Assembly: GCF_001707825.1 (NCBI RefSeq)
Contig: NZ_LYBM01000046.1
Location: forward strand, 1-39,618
Reading direction: 5' to 3'
DNA length: 39,618 nucleotides
Origin: Veronia pacifica
GTDB lineage: Bacteria; Pseudomonadota; Gammaproteobacteria; Enterobacterales; Vibrionaceae
In this document: piece by piece, positions 10,989 through 20,115 of the stretch
Numbering within the stretch: position 1 is the stretch's first letter
Layout: each line of letters begins with the position of its first letter
Translations under genes and position numbers: made by a program
The notes under the pieces: model-generated
Told to the model about the DNA's origin: nothing
Seen by the model: the letters and a program-made list of their open reading frames with translations, nothing else
The model's database searches: none

Positions 10989-11101
10989 CGACGTCCAGAA
11001 CAAGATCGTACCCATAAAAGTGGTCAACAGAATCACATGGATCTTGCAGCAGGCGTTTGCAGTTTATCGCTGAAAAATTGATTCAAGGATGAGGAGGGAA
11101 A

Positions 11102-12253
11102 ATGACTGAAAAAAATACCGATAATACTAATAAGGTACCGCAGCCACAGGGATTGAGAGGTCAGAGTGCAGGGGTAACGGCTTTGTGCACGGTGGGCAAA
11201 ACAGGAACCGGGCTGACCTATCGCGGTTTTGACATTTCTGATCTTGCTACCCATGCAACTTTTGAGGAGGTAGCGTACCTTTTGCTGCGAGGAAAATTAC
11301 CGACACAGCAAGAATTAGATGACTACCAGCAGCGTCTGTTAACTATGCGGGAGTTACCTGCGGCCCTGAAGACCGTACTTGAAAACATACCAGCAGATGC
11401 TCACCCTATGGATGTGATGCGAACAGGGTGCTCAGTACTCGGAAACCTAGAAACAGAGCTCGGTTTTGAACAGCAAGCCGACAAAACAGACAGACTGCTA
11501 GCACTGTTTCCGGCCATCATCTGTTATTGGTATCGATTTAGTCATGATGGCGTTCGCATTGACTCAGACAACTGTCAGCAGACGTCAATCGGTGGTCACT
11601 TCCTCGAGATGCTCACTGGGCGGCAGCCATCTGACCTCCATGTTGAAGTAATGCAGTGTTCTCTTGTGCTGTACGCAGAACACGAATTTAACGCATCTAC
11701 CTTTACTGCTCGTGTGTGTGCGTCAACACTCTCTGATTTGCATTCCTGCATTACGGCGGCCATTGGATCATTACGCGGTCCACTCCATGGGGGAGCTAAC
11801 GAGGCTGCCATGGATATGCTTGCTAACTGGAAAACAGCAGAGGAAGCAGAGCAGGCTATCCTGAAAATGCTTGAGACCAAAGAAAAAATTATGGGTTTCG
11901 GCCATGCTATCTATCGTGAATCTGATCCAAGAAATACCTTGATAAAGGCATGGTCAGAGAAGCTGGCTGAAGATGCTGATGATCCATGGCTTTACGAGGT
12001 ATCAGAGCGTGTTGATGAGGTCATGTGGCGGGAGAAAAAGCTATTCCCGAATGCAGATTTCTATCATGCATCGGCCTATCACTTCATGGGAATACCGACC
12101 AAATTGTTCACACCTATCTTCGTGATGAGTCGCCTTACCGGGTGGGCTGCGCACGTATTTGAGCAGCGTGAAAACAACAGAATAATCAGACCAAGTGCTG
12201 ACTATATCGGCCCTGAACATCAGGACTGGGTACCGATTGAGCAACGAAAATAA
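11102..12253 (+). CDS. prpC: 2-methylcitrate synthase
   Basis: Condenses propionyl-CoA with oxaloacetate to 2-methylcitrate. 383 residues, the size of short-form citrate/methylcitrate synthases. The three catalytic positions are visible: EHEFNAS (His194), PLHGGANEA (His229) and GFGHAIYRESDPR (His268 with the catalytic Asp275). GAGGAGGG directly upstream is an excellent ribosome site. Lying between prpB and prpD on the same strand, it is assigned as methylcitrate rather than citrate synthase. Confidence 0.95.
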   Translation: MTEKNTDNTNKVPQPQGLRGQSAGVTALCTVGKTGTGLTYRGFDISDLATHATFEEVAYLLLRGKLPTQQELDDYQQRLLTMRELPAALKTVLENIPADAHPMDVMRTGCSVLGNLETELGFEQQADKTDRLLALFPAIICYWYRFSHDGVRIDSDNCQQTSIGGHFLEMLTGRQPSDLHVEVMQCSLVLYAEHEFNASTFTARVCASTLSDLHSCITAAIGSLRGPLHGGANEAAMDMLANWKTAEEAEQAILKMLETKEKIMGFGHAIYRESDPRNTLIKAWSEKLAEDADDPWLYEVSERVDEVMWREKKLFPNADFYHASAYHFMGIPTKLFTPIFVMSRLTGWAAHVFEQRENNRIIRPSADYIGPEHQDWVPIEQRK

Positions 12254-12352
12254 TAACAATACGGATTGAATTAGACAGTTTGCTAAGGGCTTTATCCATT
12301 AGTCGGAATCTAAAACACAGACAACAAGGAATTAATTTTTGGGAGATTTACT

Positions 12353-13804
12353 ATGTCAAACAACGTAGATATCAATCAACGGCCCGAGCCTGATGAGTTA
12401 CTTCAGACGATAGCAGATTATGTCGTAAACGACGGTATCAACTCGCAAGAGGCATACAATACAGCGAGAAACTGTCTGATGGATACTCTCGGATGTGGTT
12501 TGCTTGCACTTCGCTTTCCTGAATGCACCAAACACCTCGGCCCTGTCGTTCCCGGAACCGTGGTTCGTCATGGCGCAAGAGTGCCCGGCACATCCCATGA
12601 GCTTGATCCGGTAATGGCAGCATTTAACATTGGATGTATTATTCGCTGGCTTGATTTCAATGATACCTGGCTGGCAGCAGAGTGGGGGCATCCATCAGAT
12701 AATCTTGGTGGCATATTGGCAACAGCAGATTATCTGAGCAGGGTGGCGGTTGCCGAGGGAAGAGCACCGCTGACTATGCGCGATGTGCTCACTGCAATGA
12801 TTAAAGCACATGAGATTCAGGGAGTGCTGGCATTACAAAATAGTTATAACCGTGTCGGACTTGACCATGTTTTGCTGGTGAGAGTGGCTTCTGTAGCCGT
12901 GGTTACCAAAATGCTTGGTGGTGATCGTGATCAGGTCATTGATGCTTTGTCACAGGCATGGGTTGATGGTTGCTCATTGCGAACCTATCGTCATGCCCCT
13001 AATGCTGGGTCAAGAAAATCATGGGCAGCAGGCGATGCAACCGCAAGGGCTGTTCGGTTGGCAATGATCACCATGAAAGGGGAAATGGGATTGCCATCAG
13101 TGCTGACGGCACCAAAATGGGGTTTTTATGACGTATTGTTCGATGGTAATGTTTTCGACCTTGCTCAACCCTTTAGTGCTTATGTCATGGAAAATGTCTT
13201 GTTTAAGATTTCTTTTCCGGCAGAGTTCCATGCACAGACGGCGGTAGAATGTGCTGTGACGTTACATCCTGAAGTCTTTGAACGTCTGGATCAGATCGAA
13301 AAAATTGTTGTGACGACCCATGAGTCAGCCATTCGGATCATCTCCAAAGTGGGCGACCTCGCTAACCCTGCCGACCGAGATCACTGCCTGCAATACATGA
13401 TCGCGGTTCCCCTGATTTACGGAGATTTAGTCGCAGAGCATTATGAAGATGATTTTCACGCTAATGATGGCCGTATTGATCAACTGCGGGACAAGATGGA
13501 GATAGTAGAGGACAAACGCTACAGTGAGGAATATCTCGATCAGGACAAACGCTCAATAGCCAATGCAATTCAGATATTTTTCAATGACGGCACGTCGACA
13601 GATAAGGTCGAGGTCGAATATCCAATTGGACACCGTCGCCGCAGGGTTGAGGGGATACCGATTCTTGAGCGCAAGTTCAAGAATAATCTTCTTACTCGCT
13701 TCCCACCACAGCAATCAGAGAAGATTTATCAATGCTGCCTTGACCAGGCAACGCTGGAAGCCCTGCCAGTCAATGAGTTCATGGATATGATGACCATCAA
13801 TTAA
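12353..13804 (+). CDS. prpD: 2-methylcitrate dehydratase
   Basis: MmgE/PrpD-family dehydratase that turns 2-methylcitrate into 2-methyl-cis-aconitate. 483 residues, the same length as E. coli PrpD. Features of the family include an N-terminal helical region with [10 protein letters not shown], the WLDFNDTW segment near residue 102 and [12 protein letters not shown] just after it, and [16 protein letters not shown] near 220. GGGAG precedes the ATG. It is the last gene before a very strong terminator. No acnD or prpF is present, so re-hydration would need an aconitase encoded elsewhere. Confidence 0.93.
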   Translation: MSNNVDINQRPEPDELLQTIADYVVNDGINSQEAYNTARNCLMDTLGCGLLALRFPECTKHLGPVVPGTVVRHGARVPGTSHELDPVMAAFNIGCIIRWLDFNDTWLAAEWGHPSDNLGGILATADYLSRVAVAEGRAPLTMRDVLTAMIKAHEIQGVLALQNSYNRVGLDHVLLVRVASVAVVTKMLGGDRDQVIDALSQAWVDGCSLRTYRHAPNAGSRKSWAAGDATARAVRLAMITMKGEMGLPSVLTAPKWGFYDVLFDGNVFDLAQPFSAYVMENVLFKISFPAEFHAQTAVECAVTLHPEVFERLDQIEKIVVTTHESAIRIISKVGDLANPADRDHCLQYMIAVPLIYGDLVAEHYEDDFHANDGRIDQLRDKMEIVEDKRYSEEYLDQDKRSIANAIQIFFNDGTSTDKVEVEYPIGHRRRRVEGIPILERKFKNNLLTRFPPQQSEKIYQCCLDQATLEALPVNEFMDMMTIN

Positions 13805-13813
13805 CGGGCGGTG

Positions 13814-13845
13814 AAAAAGCACTGTGCCTGGCACAGTGCTTTTTT
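13814..13845. terminator. Strong bidirectional terminator between prpD and rlmI
   Basis: An A run plus GCACTGTGCC pairs with GGCACAGTGC followed by six T, giving a near-perfect stem with a minimal loop. It sits 10 bases after the prpD stop and 5 bases from the rlmI stop and serves both convergent transcripts. Confidence 0.93.
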
Positions 13846-13849
13846 GTGT

Positions 13850-15037
13850 TCACGCAACGTGGCAGGCAAAGCCTTTGAGGTAAAAACCTTCTGGATAAGC
13901 AGAATCGATCGGATGATCAGCTGCTTGTTCGAAACGCTCAATGAACTGAACAGAACGCTCGGCATCCAACGCAGCATCCGCAATGATTTTCTGGAATAGA
14001 TTGTTGTCCATCAGGCCAGAGCAAGAGTACGACAACAGGGTGCCACCCGGTTTAAGAATTTGCATGGCCAGCATGTTAATGTCTTTGTATCCCCTGCATG
14101 CGCCCGTCAACTGTGATTTTGACTCAGCAAATTTTGGCGGGTCCATGATGACTACATCAAAGGTCTCGCCTTTATCCCGATACTCACGCAACAGCTTAAA
14201 AACATCAGCGTTTATGAATTGCGCACGTTCAAGATCAAATCCATTTTGCTCAGCATTTTGACGGGCAATATCCAGTGCGGGTTGAGAGACATCAACGTTT
14301 ATTACTTCTGATGCATTACCCTTCAACGCGTAAAGCCCAAAACCCCCTGTATAACAGAAGCAATTTAGCACTCGCTTGCCATTAACATATTTCACTGCGG
14401 CTTCGCGGCTATCTCGTTGGTCAAGATAGAAACCTGTCTTATGGCCACCAGTGATATCGACATTGATTTTGACGCCATTCTCCTCAATCGTCAGCGATTT
14501 TGGTGGTTCTTCACCATACAAAACGCCAGTGCGTTGCTTGAGGCCTTCCTTTTTACGTACCGAAACATCGGAACGCTCGTAGATGCTGCATTCTGGGTAT
14601 GTCGATTTCAGTGCTTCCACAAGTGCATCTTTTTGAGCTTCTGCACCTGCGCTGAGTATCTGGCAGACAAGAAAGTCGCCATAACGATCAATCGTTACGC
14701 CCGGCAGTCCATCAGATTCTGCCGCGATTAATCGGTATCCTGTCAATCCATCACGGGCAGCTAAAACGTTTCTGAGTAGCTGTGCTTGCTGAAGGCGTTT
14801 CTGGAAAAAAGAGACATCAATTGGCTCGTCATCAAACGTCCAGACTCTCACACGAATTTGTGAGTTAGGAGAGAATGCACCTCGTGCCAGCCATTGTCCC
14901 TGATGGTCGTATACATTGACGGTTTCGCCTAATGTCGGCTTGCCTTCAATGCGTTGAATTCCGCGAGAGAAAATCCAAGGGTGGCGACGACGTACCGATT
15001 TATCCCGGCCTTTAACCAGATAAACAGATGGGTGCAT
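13850..15037 (-). CDS. rlmI: 23S rRNA (cytosine-1962-C5) methyltransferase
   Basis: SAM-dependent methyltransferase that modifies C1962 of 23S rRNA. 395 residues: N-terminal PUA-type RNA-binding domain (about 1-80, [12 protein letters not shown]), a central domain, then a Rossmann methyltransferase fold with [16 protein letters not shown] for SAM binding, MDPPKF as motif IV, and SYSCSG containing the catalytic Cys near residue 345. In E. coli rlmI adjoins yccX, tusE and yccA; here the same partners follow but with insertions. Confidence 0.94.
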   Translation of the reverse strand: MHPSVYLVKGRDKSVRRRHPWIFSRGIQRIEGKPTLGETVNVYDHQGQWLARGAFSPNSQIRVRVWTFDDEPIDVSFFQKRLQQAQLLRNVLAARDGLTGYRLIAAESDGLPGVTIDRYGDFLVCQILSAGAEAQKDALVEALKSTYPECSIYERSDVSVRKKEGLKQRTGVLYGEEPPKSLTIEENGVKINVDITGGHKTGFYLDQRDSREAAVKYVNGKRVLNCFCYTGGFGLYALKGNASEVINVDVSQPALDIARQNAEQNGFDLERAQFINADVFKLLREYRDKGETFDVVIMDPPKFAESKSQLTGACRGYKDINMLAMQILKPGGTLLSYSCSGLMDNNLFQKIIADAALDAERSVQFIERFEQAADHPIDSAYPEGFYLKGFACHVA

Positions 15038-15133
15038 ATTTTTTTCCTACAATGTTGAACCTATGTCGGGGCTTAAGTAGCAATCCGACGGAAAAATGGT
15101 GGGGTATTGTCGGGGATGTGGCGCATGAATGCA

Positions 15134-15156
15134 ATCGGCTGCCTTGCGCAGCCGAT
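15134..15156. other. Perfect stem-loop between the chemoreceptor and rlmI genes
   Basis: ATCGGCTGC (15134-15142) pairs perfectly with GCAGCCGAT (15148-15156) around a five-base loop. There is no T run on either side, so it is not a standard Rho-independent terminator. It lies 24 bases beyond the stop of the minus-strand chemoreceptor gene and may protect or define that mRNA's 3' end; this is inference. Confidence 0.5.
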
Positions 15157-15179
15157 AAACGAGAAAGATCTCCGATTAA

Positions 15180-16580
15180 TCAGGTCTGTAAGCCATCAAC
15201 CAGTTGAGAAAGTTTGTCTGATTGTTGCTGGAGGTTGGTGACCTCAACAGAGGTAAGTCTGATGATCTCACTGACATCAGACGCCTGCTGACGGATTTGG
15301 GCCACATCACCAGAGATGGACAGGGCCACATCATCCTGAGCACTGGCGGCCCGGGCGATTTCAGAGCTTCGGGTTGTTATGCTGTTATTTCGCTCCGTGA
15401 TCATCCTGATGTCTTTTTCCATCCTTTGCATCAGGTTCTCGCTTGATTCCGCGTTAGTCACTGTGGCTTCCATAACCAGTTTCAGTTGGCTGGTGTTGAC
15501 CTGAAGCGATTCAATCATGGATTGGATTTCAACAGTTGCCTCCTGTGCTCTGGCAGCAAGGCTACGAACCTCATCCGCAACCACGGCAAACCCTCGACCT
15601 TGCTCACCAGCTCTCGCGGCTTCTATCGCGGCGTTAAGTGCCAAAAGGTTAGTCTGCTCTGAAATTGCGCTGATGGTAGAGACAATGTTGCCTATCTCTG
15701 CGGTATTGCCCTCGAGGCTTTGTACCGCATTGGAGGCCTGATCAATTTCGGTTTTTAACGATTGAATTGTGTCCAGAGTTTCGCCAACCTGATGTGTGCT
15801 TTTCTCGGATGCTTCATTGGCACATACAATCTCTTCAGAAGCACTTTGAGCATGAGTAGCGACATCTCGAATTGACAGCACCATTTCTTCGGTGGTGCAG
15901 GCAAGAGAGTCAAGGTGTGTGCACTGAGCTTCGCTTAACCCCTTACTCTCCCGGCTTTGTTCACTTAGGTAGTTCGCCAGCGCTGTCATCAACTTTGATG
16001 ACTCTTGAATCGCTTTGACCAATGCATGTTTACGGTTTGCGACCTCATCGACTGTTCCGGCAATGATACTGAATTCATCTTTGACCGGCATAAAATTCAT
16101 TCGGCTGGTCAGGTCACCATTTAGCATGCGTTGCAGCGAGTGATTCATTGAATACATGGCACCCGTGATAAAGGAGCTCACGTAGTAGGTGATAACAAAG
16201 GTAACGATGACTGCAGCAACAAGGGCAAGCCATTGCAGAGCGGTGAGCGATAAAAACAAACCACTTGTGTCTGCCCGTGAAGAAATTCGGTAATTCTGCC
16301 CGGAAACAAATTCTCCGCCACTCTGGCTTATTGCACTGGGAGAGTTGGACAGAAGAACAGAGGCATCCGACTGACTCACGTTATATTCTGCCAGAATATT
16401 CGCGATCGACTGGTTATAGCCGTTTTGTAAATCAGCGACGCTTTGTGAATGGTTACTGCTGGCAAAAGTGAGCACGAGTAACAGTGATAGAAGGGAAGAA
16501 AAGAGGATAAGATGAATTTTCATCTTCATGCTAAGGTGGATGAGATACTTGTCAATCCATCGGAAAGGAATAGCTTTCAT
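15180..16580 (-). CDS. Methyl-accepting chemotaxis protein
   Basis: Membrane chemoreceptor of 466 residues that would signal to CheA/CheW. TM1 lies at about 23-41, a short periplasmic region at about 42-107, TM2 at about 108-135, then a HAMP-like linker (GDLTSRMNF near 155-163). The cytoplasmic coiled coil contains the conserved hairpin tip ([20 protein letters not shown], then [16 protein letters not shown]). The periplasmic domain of only about 65 residues is too small for a typical Cache or four-helix sensor, so ligand identity is open. No C-terminal NWETF-type tether is present. It is transcribed away from yccX, sharing a 94-base intergenic region, and interrupts the rlmI-yccX order seen in E. 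coli. Confidence 0.9.
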   Translation of the reverse strand: MKAIPFRWIDKYLIHLSMKMKIHLILFSSLLSLLLVLTFASSNHSQSVADLQNGYNQSIANILAEYNVSQSDASVLLSNSPSAISQSGGEFVSGQNYRISSRADTSGLFLSLTALQWLALVAAVIVTFVITYYVSSFITGAMYSMNHSLQRMLNGDLTSRMNFMPVKDEFSIIAGTVDEVANRKHALVKAIQESSKLMTALANYLSEQSRESKGLSEAQCTHLDSLACTTEEMVLSIRDVATHAQSASEEIVCANEASEKSTHQVGETLDTIQSLKTEIDQASNAVQSLEGNTAEIGNIVSTISAISEQTNLLALNAAIEAARAGEQGRGFAVVADEVRSLAARAQEATVEIQSMIESLQVNTSQLKLVMEATVTNAESSENLMQRMEKDIRMITERNNSITTRSSEIARAASAQDDVALSISGDVAQIRQQASDVSEIIRLTSVEVTNLQQQSDKLSQLVDGLQT

Positions 16581-16674
16581 TTTTATCTGTTTCCTTTGTT
16601 AAACCGCACATGGTGCATGAACGGTCGAGAATCTTACTACACTGTTTCATTCACTGAACAATTGAAGGTGATAA

Positions 16675-16947
16675 ATGTCCCAAATTTGTGTTGTCGCTTC
16701 TATTTCTGGACGGGTACAAGGTGTTGGGTTTAGATTTCATACCGCTCATGAAGGGTTACGTCTCTCCTTGACTGGGTATGCTAAAAATTGTGCAGACGGT
16801 ACGGTCGAGGTGCTTGCATGTGGTGATGAGGAAAATATCAATGCATTGCTAAAATGGCTTGAAACGGGACCGTCTACTGCCACCGTGTCCGGTGTGGCCA
16901 GTGAAAAAACAGCGTGGCGATCTGTTGAAGGGTTTTCTATTCGCTAG
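16675..16947 (+). CDS. yccX: Acylphosphatase
   Basis: Small cytoplasmic enzyme of 90 residues hydrolysing acyl phosphates. Both signatures are present: GRVQGVGFRFHT at about 12-23, containing the phosphate-binding loop and catalytic Arg20, and GYAKNCADGTVEVLACGD at about 34-51 with the catalytic Asn. It is followed by a terminator about 45 bases downstream and is convergent with tusE. Confidence 0.94.
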   Translation: MSQICVVASISGRVQGVGFRFHTAHEGLRLSLTGYAKNCADGTVEVLACGDEENINALLKWLETGPSTATVSGVASEKTAWRSVEGFSIR

Positions 16948-16992
16948 TTTGTGTGATGTGCAGACATGCACTTATACGCTTTGACAAAAAGT

Positions 16993-17017
16993 GAAGGTGC
17001 CACGCAGGCACCTTTTA
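16993..17017. terminator. Rho-independent terminator after yccX
   Basis: AAGGTGCC (16994-17001) pairs with GGCACCTT (17007-17014), followed by a short T run. It lies between the convergent yccX and tusE genes and terminates yccX; the minus side has a weaker T tract. Confidence 0.85.
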
Positions 17018-17107
17018 TCGAAGAGTCAGAGAGTGATGCTATTTCGCAATCGTATTGTTGCTATTGGAATGAAACGGGCAACTCTCTCTTTTAACACCTT
17101 GAGTCTT

Positions 17108-17436
17108 CTAGATACACTTAACTGGCTTGGGAAGGCCTGCGAGCTTGGTGGCTTGTTTGGCTGGCCCTTTTGGAAACAATTTGTACAAATATCGGCTGTT
17201 CCCTTTCTCTGGACCGTATTTTTTTTCCATCGATTTTACCAGCAGGCGCACTGCAGGAGACGTGTTGAATTCTCTGTAGAAATCCTGCACGAATAAAATG
17301 ACTTCCCAGTGAGCATCGGTGAGTTCGATACTCTCCTGTTCGGCTAACATAGGTACCAAGGACTTGTGCCAATCAGAAAAATTTTCAGATAGCCCTGAGC
17401 ATCTGTTTCAATGCGCTTACCGTCGAATTCCAGCAT
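17108..17436 (-). pseudogene. tusE: tusE (DsrC-like sulfur relay protein), single-base frameshift
   Basis: TusE accepts sulfur from TusBCD and passes it to MnmA for 2-thiouridine in tRNA. The 5' part reads [18 protein letters not shown] from an ATG at 17436 with AGAGGT upstream, then runs into a stop after about 13 unrelated residues. The other frame continues [15 protein letters not shown] and is intact to the C-terminal GLPKPVKCI with the conserved penultimate Cys. The join lies in an A4T5 homopolymer (minus strand) at 17377-17385. One added base gives 330 bases, 109 residues plus stop, the length of E. coli TusE. So this is one deletion in an otherwise well-preserved gene: a recent mutation, a sequencing error, or less likely -1 slippage. 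Confidence 0.88.
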
Positions 17437-17980
17437 GTTTTACCTCTTACTACAGAAGGCGAAAGGATAAGGCTTTGTGGCCTATCCATCAAGGCTTGTC
17501 CTTTTTACTAACGAGTACGAGGTGATCACATGATCACTCTGAGTTCGCATCTTCATTGCTTCCTGTCTGAAGCTATGAAATATGCTTAACATCACATCCC
17601 ACCCAAGGTATGAAAACGCCAAAAAAGTATCAAAATAAACGATTTTTATCAGTAAAGGATCTTCACATTTCGCTGGTGGAAGTGTCGGTATTTGTTTGCC
17701 AACAAGGAAACCTTGAAATCTCACCTCAGAGTCAAGCCATGGTGACCATTTTGCGTATATTGGTGTGAGAGTTTTACGCTGTTTTAGAGGAGTCTTGATG
17801 GTCAATTATGTTCGCTATTGTGAGATTGAATGAATTTTTGATCAATCGATCGTGCAACTGGAAAAACCAAAGATGTATCGAGTGATGTGGCACCTTTGCC
17901 GAATAAAATAGATACGAGCTGGCCCGTGAAACGAACTGTTGCAATGTATTCAGTCGAGATGATTTCAATAATTTACTGAA

Positions 17981-17995
17981 AGATAATCATTATTA
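17981..17995. promoter_or_regulatory. Fur-box-like site, distal upstream of sufA
   Basis: AGATAATCATTATTA matches the 7-1-7 Fur consensus TGATAAT-N-ATTATCA at 13 of 15 positions. It lies about 195 bases upstream of sufA, too far to block the proximal promoter directly, so it may control a separate transcript or act as an auxiliary site. Confidence 0.6.
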
Positions 17996-18127
17996 GGGGC
18001 TTGCTGTCGATCTAACGTCGCAGATGATACGTATTTTTTTAAACACGTTACCTGTAAAAACCCAGCCGTATGCCTACTACATTGGGCCACATTGCTCGTT
18101 TTGGCAATCTCCCCATTATACTTATGG

Positions 18128-18157
18128 TTGAAGGATGAAATGATAATAAATATCATT
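18128..18157 (+). promoter_or_regulatory. suf operon promoter overlapped by a Fur box
   Basis: AATGATAATAAATATCATT at 18139-18157 has 7-base inverted arms and contains TGATAATAAATATCA, 14 of 15 to the Fur consensus. It overlaps a plausible sigma70 promoter: TTGAAG at 18128-18133 and TATCAT at 18151-18156, spaced 17 bases. Iron-Fur would therefore occlude the spacer and -10. Derepression of suf under iron limitation matches what is known in E. coli. The inference from spacing is strong; IscR or OxyR sites were not identified. Confidence 0.75.
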
Positions 18158-18189
18158 CTCGTAACGGGTGGAGAATTGAAGAGAAGATC

Positions 18190-18576
18190 ATGGCAAATCA
18201 ATCTGAGCTTGAGAGCTTTGACCCCAAAGCTGCAAATTGGCGAGGCCTAACATTAACTGATAAAGCGGCAGGTCAGATAAAAAATTTGATGGCGGGAAAC
18301 AGCGAGGTAACCGGACTGCGTCTTGATGTAAAACCATCAGGTTGCGCAGGTTTCGCTTACGCACTTTCTTTTGCCAAAGGCGAAGCGGAAAGTGATGAGT
18401 TGATTTTCACCCATCAGGGTGCACATCTATTTGTCCCGGAAAAAGCAATGCCATATCTCGACGGAACGGAGGTCGACTTCATATCGGAAGGCCTCAATCA
18501 GATGTTCAAATACGATAACCCCAATGTTGAGAATGCCTGTGGTTGCGGTGAGAGCTTTAATGTCCACGATGAGTGA
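18190..18576 (+). CDS. sufA: Fe-S cluster assembly A-type carrier
   Basis: A-type carrier that receives clusters from SufBCD and passes them to apoproteins. 128 residues, slightly longer than E. coli SufA because of an N-terminal extension. The three cluster-binding Cys are visible: Cys52 in SGCAGFAY and Cys117/Cys119 in ACGCGESF. AGAGAAG precedes the ATG. First gene of the operon, directly downstream of the Fur-box promoter. Confidence 0.93.
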   Translation: MANQSELESFDPKAANWRGLTLTDKAAGQIKNLMAGNSEVTGLRLDVKPSGCAGFAYALSFAKGEAESDELIFTHQGAHLFVPEKAMPYLDGTEVDFISEGLNQMFKYDNPNVENACGCGESFNVHDE

Positions 18577-18637
18577 CGCGTGAACATTCTGGTGTTTTTC
18601 GGTTTGCTTTAACTGGCTTTTGATTTTGGTAGAGACA

Positions 18638-20107
18638 ATGACACAGAGCAATGTAGAGATTCAGGAAGACGTTCAGGCCTGGGTTGATAACGATAGCTAT
18701 AAAGAAGGTTTTTATAGCGACATACAAAGCGACCGTCTGGATAAAGGTATTAATGAAGATGTCGTGAGGGCGATATCTGCAAAGCGTGACGAGCCAGAGT
18801 GGATGTTAGAATTCCGCTTGGAAGCCTTTCGCATCTGGAAAAGTATGCCAGAACCGCATTGGTTAAAAGCCCATTACGACCCGCTCAATTATCAGGAGTA
18901 CAGCTATTACTCCGCACCAAGCTGTGGCAGTTGTGACGGTGACAATGGTGAGAACGTTGCCGACGAAGAGTTCCTTACTGAGGAAGTCGCCAAAGCGTTT
19001 GAACAACTCGGTGTTCCCGTCGATGAGCAGAGTAACATTGCCGTCGATGCAATTTTCGATTCAGTGTCAGTGAAAACGACCTACAGTGAAGAACTGGCCA
19101 AACTTGGCATCATTTTTTGCTCTTTTAGTGAAGCAATAAAAAATCATCCTGATTTGGTCAGGACTTACCTTGGGTCCGTTGTACCGCCGAAAGATAACTT
19201 TTTTGCCGCTCTGAATGCCGCCGTTGCCTCTGATGGTACCTTTGTCTATATCCCCAAAGGTGTTACCTGTCCTATGGAGCTATCAACGTATTTCCGTATT
19301 AATGCGTTTAAAACCGGCCAGTTTGAGCGCACGATTTTGGTGGCGGATGAAGGCAGTTATGTCAGCTATATTGAAGGCTGCTCAGCACCAGCTCACAACA
19401 GTTATCAGCTCCACGCCGCCGTCGTTGAAGTGGTGCTGCTCAAAGATGCCCATGTAAAATACTCCACGGTACAAAACTGGTTTTCAGGAAAGGACACTGA
19501 AGGCGGTATTTTAAATTTCGTGACCAAACGTGCCCTTTGCAAAGGTCAGGGGTCGAAAATGTCGTGGACACAGTCGGAAACAGGTTCAGCAATAACGTGG
19601 AAGTATCCCAGTGTTATCCTGCAAGGTGATAATTCTATCGGTGAATTTTATTCCATTGCTTTAACCGCAGGTAAGCAATTAGCTGATACGGGCACCAAGA
19701 TGATCCATATCGGTAAAAATACCAAATCCACGATCATTTCTAAGGGTGTATCCGCAGACAAAAGCGAGAACAGCTACCGTGGTTTGGTCAAAATTCTTCC
19801 TTCAGCGAAGAATGCAAGGAACTTCACCCAATGCGACTCGATGTTAATCGGCCCTGATTGCGGTGCGCATACTTTCCCCTATGTTGAGGTTCGCAATAGT
19901 TCCTCTCAGGTTGAGCATGAAGCAACCACGACAAAAATTGGTGAAGATCAACTTTTTTACTGTTCACAACGGGGTATTTCTGAAGAAGATGCTATCTCAA
20001 TGATTGTGAACGGCTTTTGTAAAGACGTGTTCTCCGAACTGCCGCTTGAATTCGCAGTTGAAGCGCAAAAGCTTCTGGCGATCAGTCTGGAAAACAGTGT
20101 GGGATAA
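18638..20107 (+). CDS. sufB: Fe-S scaffold subunit SufB
   Basis: Main scaffold of the SufBC2D complex, about 489 residues, E. coli-like length. The C-terminal beta-helix core has QCDSMLIG, whose Cys corresponds to the E. coli Cys405 needed for cluster assembly, followed by PYVEVRNSSSQVEHEATT and QLFYCSQRGIS. The start at 18638 (MTQSNVEIQ) fits the family; an upstream in-frame TTG at 18620 is disfavoured. It follows sufA by 61 bases and precedes sufC by 8. Confidence 0.95.
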   Translation: MTQSNVEIQEDVQAWVDNDSYKEGFYSDIQSDRLDKGINEDVVRAISAKRDEPEWMLEFRLEAFRIWKSMPEPHWLKAHYDPLNYQEYSYYSAPSCGSCDGDNGENVADEEFLTEEVAKAFEQLGVPVDEQSNIAVDAIFDSVSVKTTYSEELAKLGIIFCSFSEAIKNHPDLVRTYLGSVVPPKDNFFAALNAAVASDGTFVYIPKGVTCPMELSTYFRINAFKTGQFERTILVADEGSYVSYIEGCSAPAHNSYQLHAAVVEVVLLKDAHVKYSTVQNWFSGKDTEGGILNFVTKRALCKGQGSKMSWTQSETGSAITWKYPSVILQGDNSIGEFYSIALTAGKQLADTGTKMIHIGKNTKSTIISKGVSADKSENSYRGLVKILPSAKNARNFTQCDSMLIGPDCGAHTFPYVEVRNSSSQVEHEATTTKIGEDQLFYCSQRGISEEDAISMIVNGFCKDVFSELPLEFAVEAQKLLAISLENSVG

Positions 20108-20115
20108 TAAGATAG

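Larger units (their letters stand above)
17437..18189. other. Gene-poor stretch between tusE and sufA
   Basis: About 750 bases with no recognisable gene. Short overlapping reading frames on both strands lack convincing ribosome sites; one of 52 codons on the plus strand (17610-17768) and one of 11 codons with GAGGAG upstream (17798-17833) are the only ones with any start context. The right third holds two Fur-box-like sequences (17981-17995, 18139-18157) and, between them, a segment resembling the RyhB core (18079-18096). Confidence 0.5.

Noticed and set aside
17377-17385. Programmed -1 frameshifting in tusE
   Set aside because: The site reads AAA ATT TTT in the zero frame and does not form a good X-XXY-YYZ slippery heptamer; TusE homologues need no frameshift. 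A simple deletion is more likely.
17482-17805. 107-codon minus-strand frame near tusE
   Set aside because: No recognisable protein, poor start context, and neighbouring frames of similar length overlap it on the same strand.
18601-18640. Upstream TTG start for sufB at 18620
   Set aside because: It would add six residues without a better ribosome site; the ATG at 18638 fits the family N-terminus.
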